Position numbers and translations under genes: made by a program. A stretch of 64,000 nucleotides of DNA. Origin: Humulus lupulus (lineage: Eukaryota; Streptophyta; Magnoliopsida; Rosales; Cannabaceae). This document shows, in pieces, positions 59,959 to 64,000 of the stretch (position 1 is the first letter of the stretch; every line of letters starts with the position of its first letter). The stretch is taken from positions 64,464,643 to 64,528,642 of the forward strand of contig NC_084799.1 of NCBI RefSeq assembly GCF_963169125.1, given 5' to 3'. The notes beneath the pieces were generated by a model. The model worked only from the letters and a program-made list of their open reading frames with translations, made no database searches and was not told the origin of the DNA.

Positions 59959-61796
59959 TAAATCCAACCAAATATAAGGTGTATTCTTTTCATGTAATGG
60001 TAGACACTTTAATCTACCTTATAACATTAATCCCAGAGAATTTGTCTATATTGGCATCATGAAGAATTACCAATCGCTATGAGATCATCGTAGCCGTTAA
60101 ACTATCCCTGACTGTCTTCTCTGGTAGCAGAAAACAGAAAAGAAAAGAAAAAAAAATTGATAGGAGGATGGCATGGCTAGTTGGATACTGAAAAGATGGT
60201 CTGGGCCCAGTCTTGGCTGTTTGTGAATGAAAATACTTAAAAAGATATTCGAAAGGCAAAGAGGTGTGGACAAATTGTCCAAACAAAAGAGGAAGAGAAT
60301 TGCGTTTGTTTGGTGATAGGTTGTGACTGTGCCCCGTCTAGGACAAAATCCAGTTTTGTATAAACTTAATTTTCGAGATTTTGCCACATTTTTCTTTCAT
60401 GGCCCAGTGATACTTTTGGGTACACCTCTTCACTTCAACCTTTTCCAACTTTTGTATAACTTGTTCTGCTAACCCATTTTCTTCTTTCTTTCCAATTTGA
60501 CCATCTCACTCAATAATTCTCAGCTTATTAAACACAATTAATTAATTAATAACCAATTATTCATAAAATTTCCATGACCAAGTAAAAACGCAGGCATATA
60601 TATTGGCACCAGAAAACTAAATAATTAGCTCCTACTTAAGTTCTATTATAATAACGAGTCACACTAAAAGTCTTAATTCTTGTAAAGACACATAATTGGC
60701 ATAGTAATATGAAGTTAACAAGGTAATAAAAGCTTGGCCTTTTTTCTAAGAATAGGTAGGGTTTTTTTTTTATTTGTAATTTTGGGAATATATATGTGTT
60801 AAAAAAAAAAGATATATGTGAGTTAAATTCGATCGACCACACCTGAAAATGATATTGTCCGGTCCCAAAAACCACAGTTCTTCGCACATGCTCTTCTATA
60901 TAAATGGCACTACAAACCGTCTGCAGCAGAAAAGGCTACACTTACTAAATCTAACCGATATCAACCGTGTGTCTTGTTTTTTTTAATATATAAATTAATA
61001 AATGAATAAAAACATATATCATCATTATCTAGAAAGTTCAATACATTTCTCTCTCTCCCTCTCATGAATAGTCAATAATAAACGAGGGAGAGGGTCCTCT
61101 CTATGTTTTCCTTTTCCTATAACACTCATTTTCATGGACAGAAGACAACGATTGATGAATATATATATATATATATATGTATCTGTATATATTCTTTCTG
61201 ATAATGAATATCAACACAGTCGACGGACCAAAATAACTTATTTTGCTTAATTAATATTACGTTTGATCTATAAATCATAGCATTTTTTATTTTTCTCTCA
61301 AAAATGCATTCATTTAGGAATATTTTAAGTGGGTAGAGACAGTTTTGACAACATGGGATTCTTTTATCGTCTAGGATCAAATCAATGATATATAATAATT
61401 ATAAGTAATTTATAATGACCACTGCTATCTCATTCATGCATGTATGGTCTGGTTTGTGTTATTGTGTATGGAAATTAACGAATACACCAAGCGTACGTGG
61501 GTGGCTGTATTTATATTCTGGTTATTTATATATTTTTTTTTTGGTAATATTATAATTATTTGAAGACATTGATGTGAATAAAAAAGGAAAAAAAAAGTAA
61601 TGTCTGTCTGAGAATTTTGTTGCTATGCTTTTGTTGCTGTTAAGAGATATTAGAGGCATTTCTTATTTCTTAGATAACGACAATAATCTCTGTCTCCCTT
61701 ATATAGTCTCCTAAATTGTGTTACTTTTGTAGCTCAAAATATATATGATAGTGATCTTACGGGGCCCGAGGGTAGTCATATATTTGTAGGTTACGA

Positions 61797-61832
<36 letters not shown>

Positions 61833-64000
61833 CCTCTCTTAATTTCTTCCTTCGTGGTGGTTATGATTTCTTAGTAAAAAATAAAACTGAGAAAACAAAC
61901 AAAGAAACAAAGTTTACAGCTTAGTATAATATTTTGTTCGATCGAATATTGTGATCACGGGCTTCGACCATACAATCGAAAGATCTTGATAGTAATATAT
62001 GCATGATTTTAATTTGATCCAAATAATAGTTAGTATCGAATTATAGTACTAGCTTACTAGGTTCTCACGTCATATTTACACCAAAATTATATAGATTTCT
62101 AAATCCATATAAATACTTGTCATTCATTATACAAATTATTTTTATCTAACAATTAAAACATGAGTGTGTTTGAAGATATATCTATATATATGTTATCCCA
62201 AAACATATACACACCGTAGGAGGAAGACCATGTATACAAACATATGTACACAGTAAATGTTTCTAGTGCTTTAGAAATAGTATATCATCTATCTATAGAT
62301 ATACAAACATATACACTGTAGTTGTCATTATTATTTTCCATATATGTCTCATTGAAACCTTGTGGGGATCAGGAATACTTGGTCTGAATCGTTTCCAAAT
62401 TGTTCAACATTATTATTAATTAATAACTCGATCTGACGTTAATCATAAAATAAATATCTGTTTTAGATAAATATTAAAAAAATGGTATGTGATTTGTCCT
62501 TATATATATAGCAGAGACAAGTACGGGGTAGTCCTGTTAATCTTTATTTTTTAAAACAAGTTATTTTATTTTAACATCGCTTTCATCAGCTTGGTCATAT
62601 AGACTACTAGCATAGTCTTGTTTCAATAATATTTTTCTATATTTGCATCTCTACATCTTTGCTGTAGTATTTACTTTATTCTTCCTTATTTTATTAATAA
62701 TAATAATAATAATTTTTCATATCATATCATACTGAACCTTTCACGTGATTATAAGCCACATTTATATATTGGAAAAAAATTTGGTGGGGGCTTGGCCTTT
62801 GCCTCTTCCAGTAGCGGAGTTTATGTATTTATTACGTGAAGAAATTATGTGTTTATGTATTTTTTAGGTGAATAAATTATAATTTAATTTTTTTATACGA
62901 CAGTGTATATTATAGTTACAGTAGACATCTCAAAAAATTTCAAAAGAATTTAAATAATTTATGATGTTAAAAAAAATTTCAAATAATTTATTTTACGTGT
63001 TTTCGGTATGGATAGATTATAATTTAAATTTTTTTATATGATGGTATACAATGTAATTATTTAGAATTCCAGCAAATTTTTTGAAAATTTTAAATAATTT
63101 ACAGTGCAGAAAATAAGAAATAAGTTGTTTTGATGCTCGTTTTATACGAGCACAAAATACGTTATTTTAAAGCTTCTTTTCGGTATCGTAAATTATTAAT
63201 AAATTTTTAAAAACTAGTAGAATGTCCTAAATAATTATAATGCACACCATCAAATAAAAAGAATTAGATTATAATATTTTCATATTGGTCGTCCCCTGTA
63301 TATGGTGATGGCAAAAGTTATTTCCCCACTGTAGTCGTCCCCATTATAATCATCCCCTATATATATTTTTTGATGCTCGAACCCGAGGTGAGGGCAAAAG
63401 ACATGCCCATTATAATGGTCCTCTCTATATATATTTTTAAAGAACACACATTTATATTTGACCCTATCTTTTGGAGAGATACTGTGTGATTTAAATTCCC
63501 TTGTACGTGCAAGTTCAATTCACGTGCATGCTTTTCTTGTATTAATATAGATAGTGATATGATCGACTACATTAATGGCTTATACGTACAATCTCTCTTG
63601 AAATATTATCCTTTCCAATTCAAATTTTTTATTTTCTTTTGTTCGGCCATATAAATTTGTTGATTATACAATTCTTTTTGCCATAAAAGAATATTTTTAT
63701 GACTATGTCATATCATATAAATTTGAACAGTAGTAGGTAATTATTGAAACTGACTTCATGCATATGCGTGACCTGTCTGCTATAAGATTTACATTATTCT
63801 ATATATATACCATATGATAAAAGTATTGACAGAAAGTGATGAACAATGTTTGCAGCCTTTAACCCCTAAAGGCTTACTAATTGAAAAAGGACCCAGAACA
63901 CAGTTTTTTTTAACCTTTACAGGGGTTACCTATATATATTTGCTTTGCATGGTCTAATGAAAGAGTGCATTTATTATTCTTCCCCAAAATACAAAACCCA
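59959..64000. other. AT-rich intergenic DNA with microsatellites
   Basis: No gene or element end is convincing. (AT)n tracts lie at about 61,158-61,178 and 61,801-61,831, with ATATATAT stretches throughout. At 62,820-63,110 two diverged copies of TTATAATTTAAWTTTTTTTAT, each followed by AATTTAAATAATTTA, occur in tandem. At 63,283-63,440 a CCCCTATATATATTTTT / GGCAAAAG pattern is repeated. All open frames here are short and lack recognisable features. Confidence 0.55.

Noticed and set aside
60636..61380. Short minus-strand frames of 82-83 codons
   Set aside because: AT-rich intergenic sequence with no motif, no conserved start context and no splice partner.

Overview
This window is plant nuclear DNA, most likely from a eudicot; the species cannot be named from the sequence alone. 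It is AT-rich. It is built mostly of nested transposable elements of plant-specific lineages: Tat-type Ty3/gypsy, Ty1/copia, CACTA/EnSpm, PIF/Harbinger and MULE. Only one ordinary host gene is recognisable, a three-exon EPIDERMAL PATTERNING FACTOR-like (EPFL) secreted peptide gene on the minus strand at 54.6-56.2 kb. I see no tRNA, rRNA, CRISPR or bacterial-type operon.

Layout. (1) 1-10.67 kb: a decayed Tat-lineage gypsy element on the minus strand, running off the left edge, with a 1.85 kb solo LTR in its gag and an antisense coiled-coil gene past its integrase. It abuts or interrupts a long-inverted-repeat element (10.67-11.61 kb). (2) 11.6-15.76 kb: AT-rich DNA with a solo LTR (12,521-13,564) that carries a Tourist-like MITE, and weaker LTR/MITE-like pieces. 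(3) About 15.77-33.99 kb: a PIF/Harbinger element, split by a complete 11.4 kb CACTA element (16,717-28,131, target duplication CAA) and by a 2.7 kb solo LTR (29,594-32,281, target duplication ATGAA). (4) 33.99-~42.06 kb: a second Tat element on the plus strand, 5'-truncated and lacking most of pol, with the same kind of antisense gene and a 3' LTR that holds a 1.1 kb non-autonomous CACTA. (5) 42.1-~48.2 kb: a MULE transposase pseudogene split by a 1.9 kb solo LTR, followed by an antisense GRF zinc-finger pseudogene. (6) 49,028-53,972: a young complete copia element with matching 172-bp LTRs, TA...TA termini and one in-frame stop. (7) 54.6-56.2 kb: the EPFL gene. (8) 57.5-59.7 kb: a long-inverted-repeat element holding another non-autonomous CACTA, flanked by a diverged direct duplication. 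(9) 60-64 kb: AT-rich intergenic DNA with microsatellites.

How it fits together. The best-supported parts are insertions whose ends and target duplications can be read exactly: two CACTA elements, four solo LTRs, one complete copia and one MITE. They give a relative order of events. The element closest to intact among the DNA transposons is the 11.4 kb CACTA. Its 365-aa accessory transposase gene is open across six exons with consistent splice phases, while its TNPD-type transposase carries one frameshift and one nonsense codon. The only gene likely to serve the plant is the EPFL peptide, whose exons can be joined into a 139-aa precursor with a hydrophobic N-terminus and six C-terminal cysteines.
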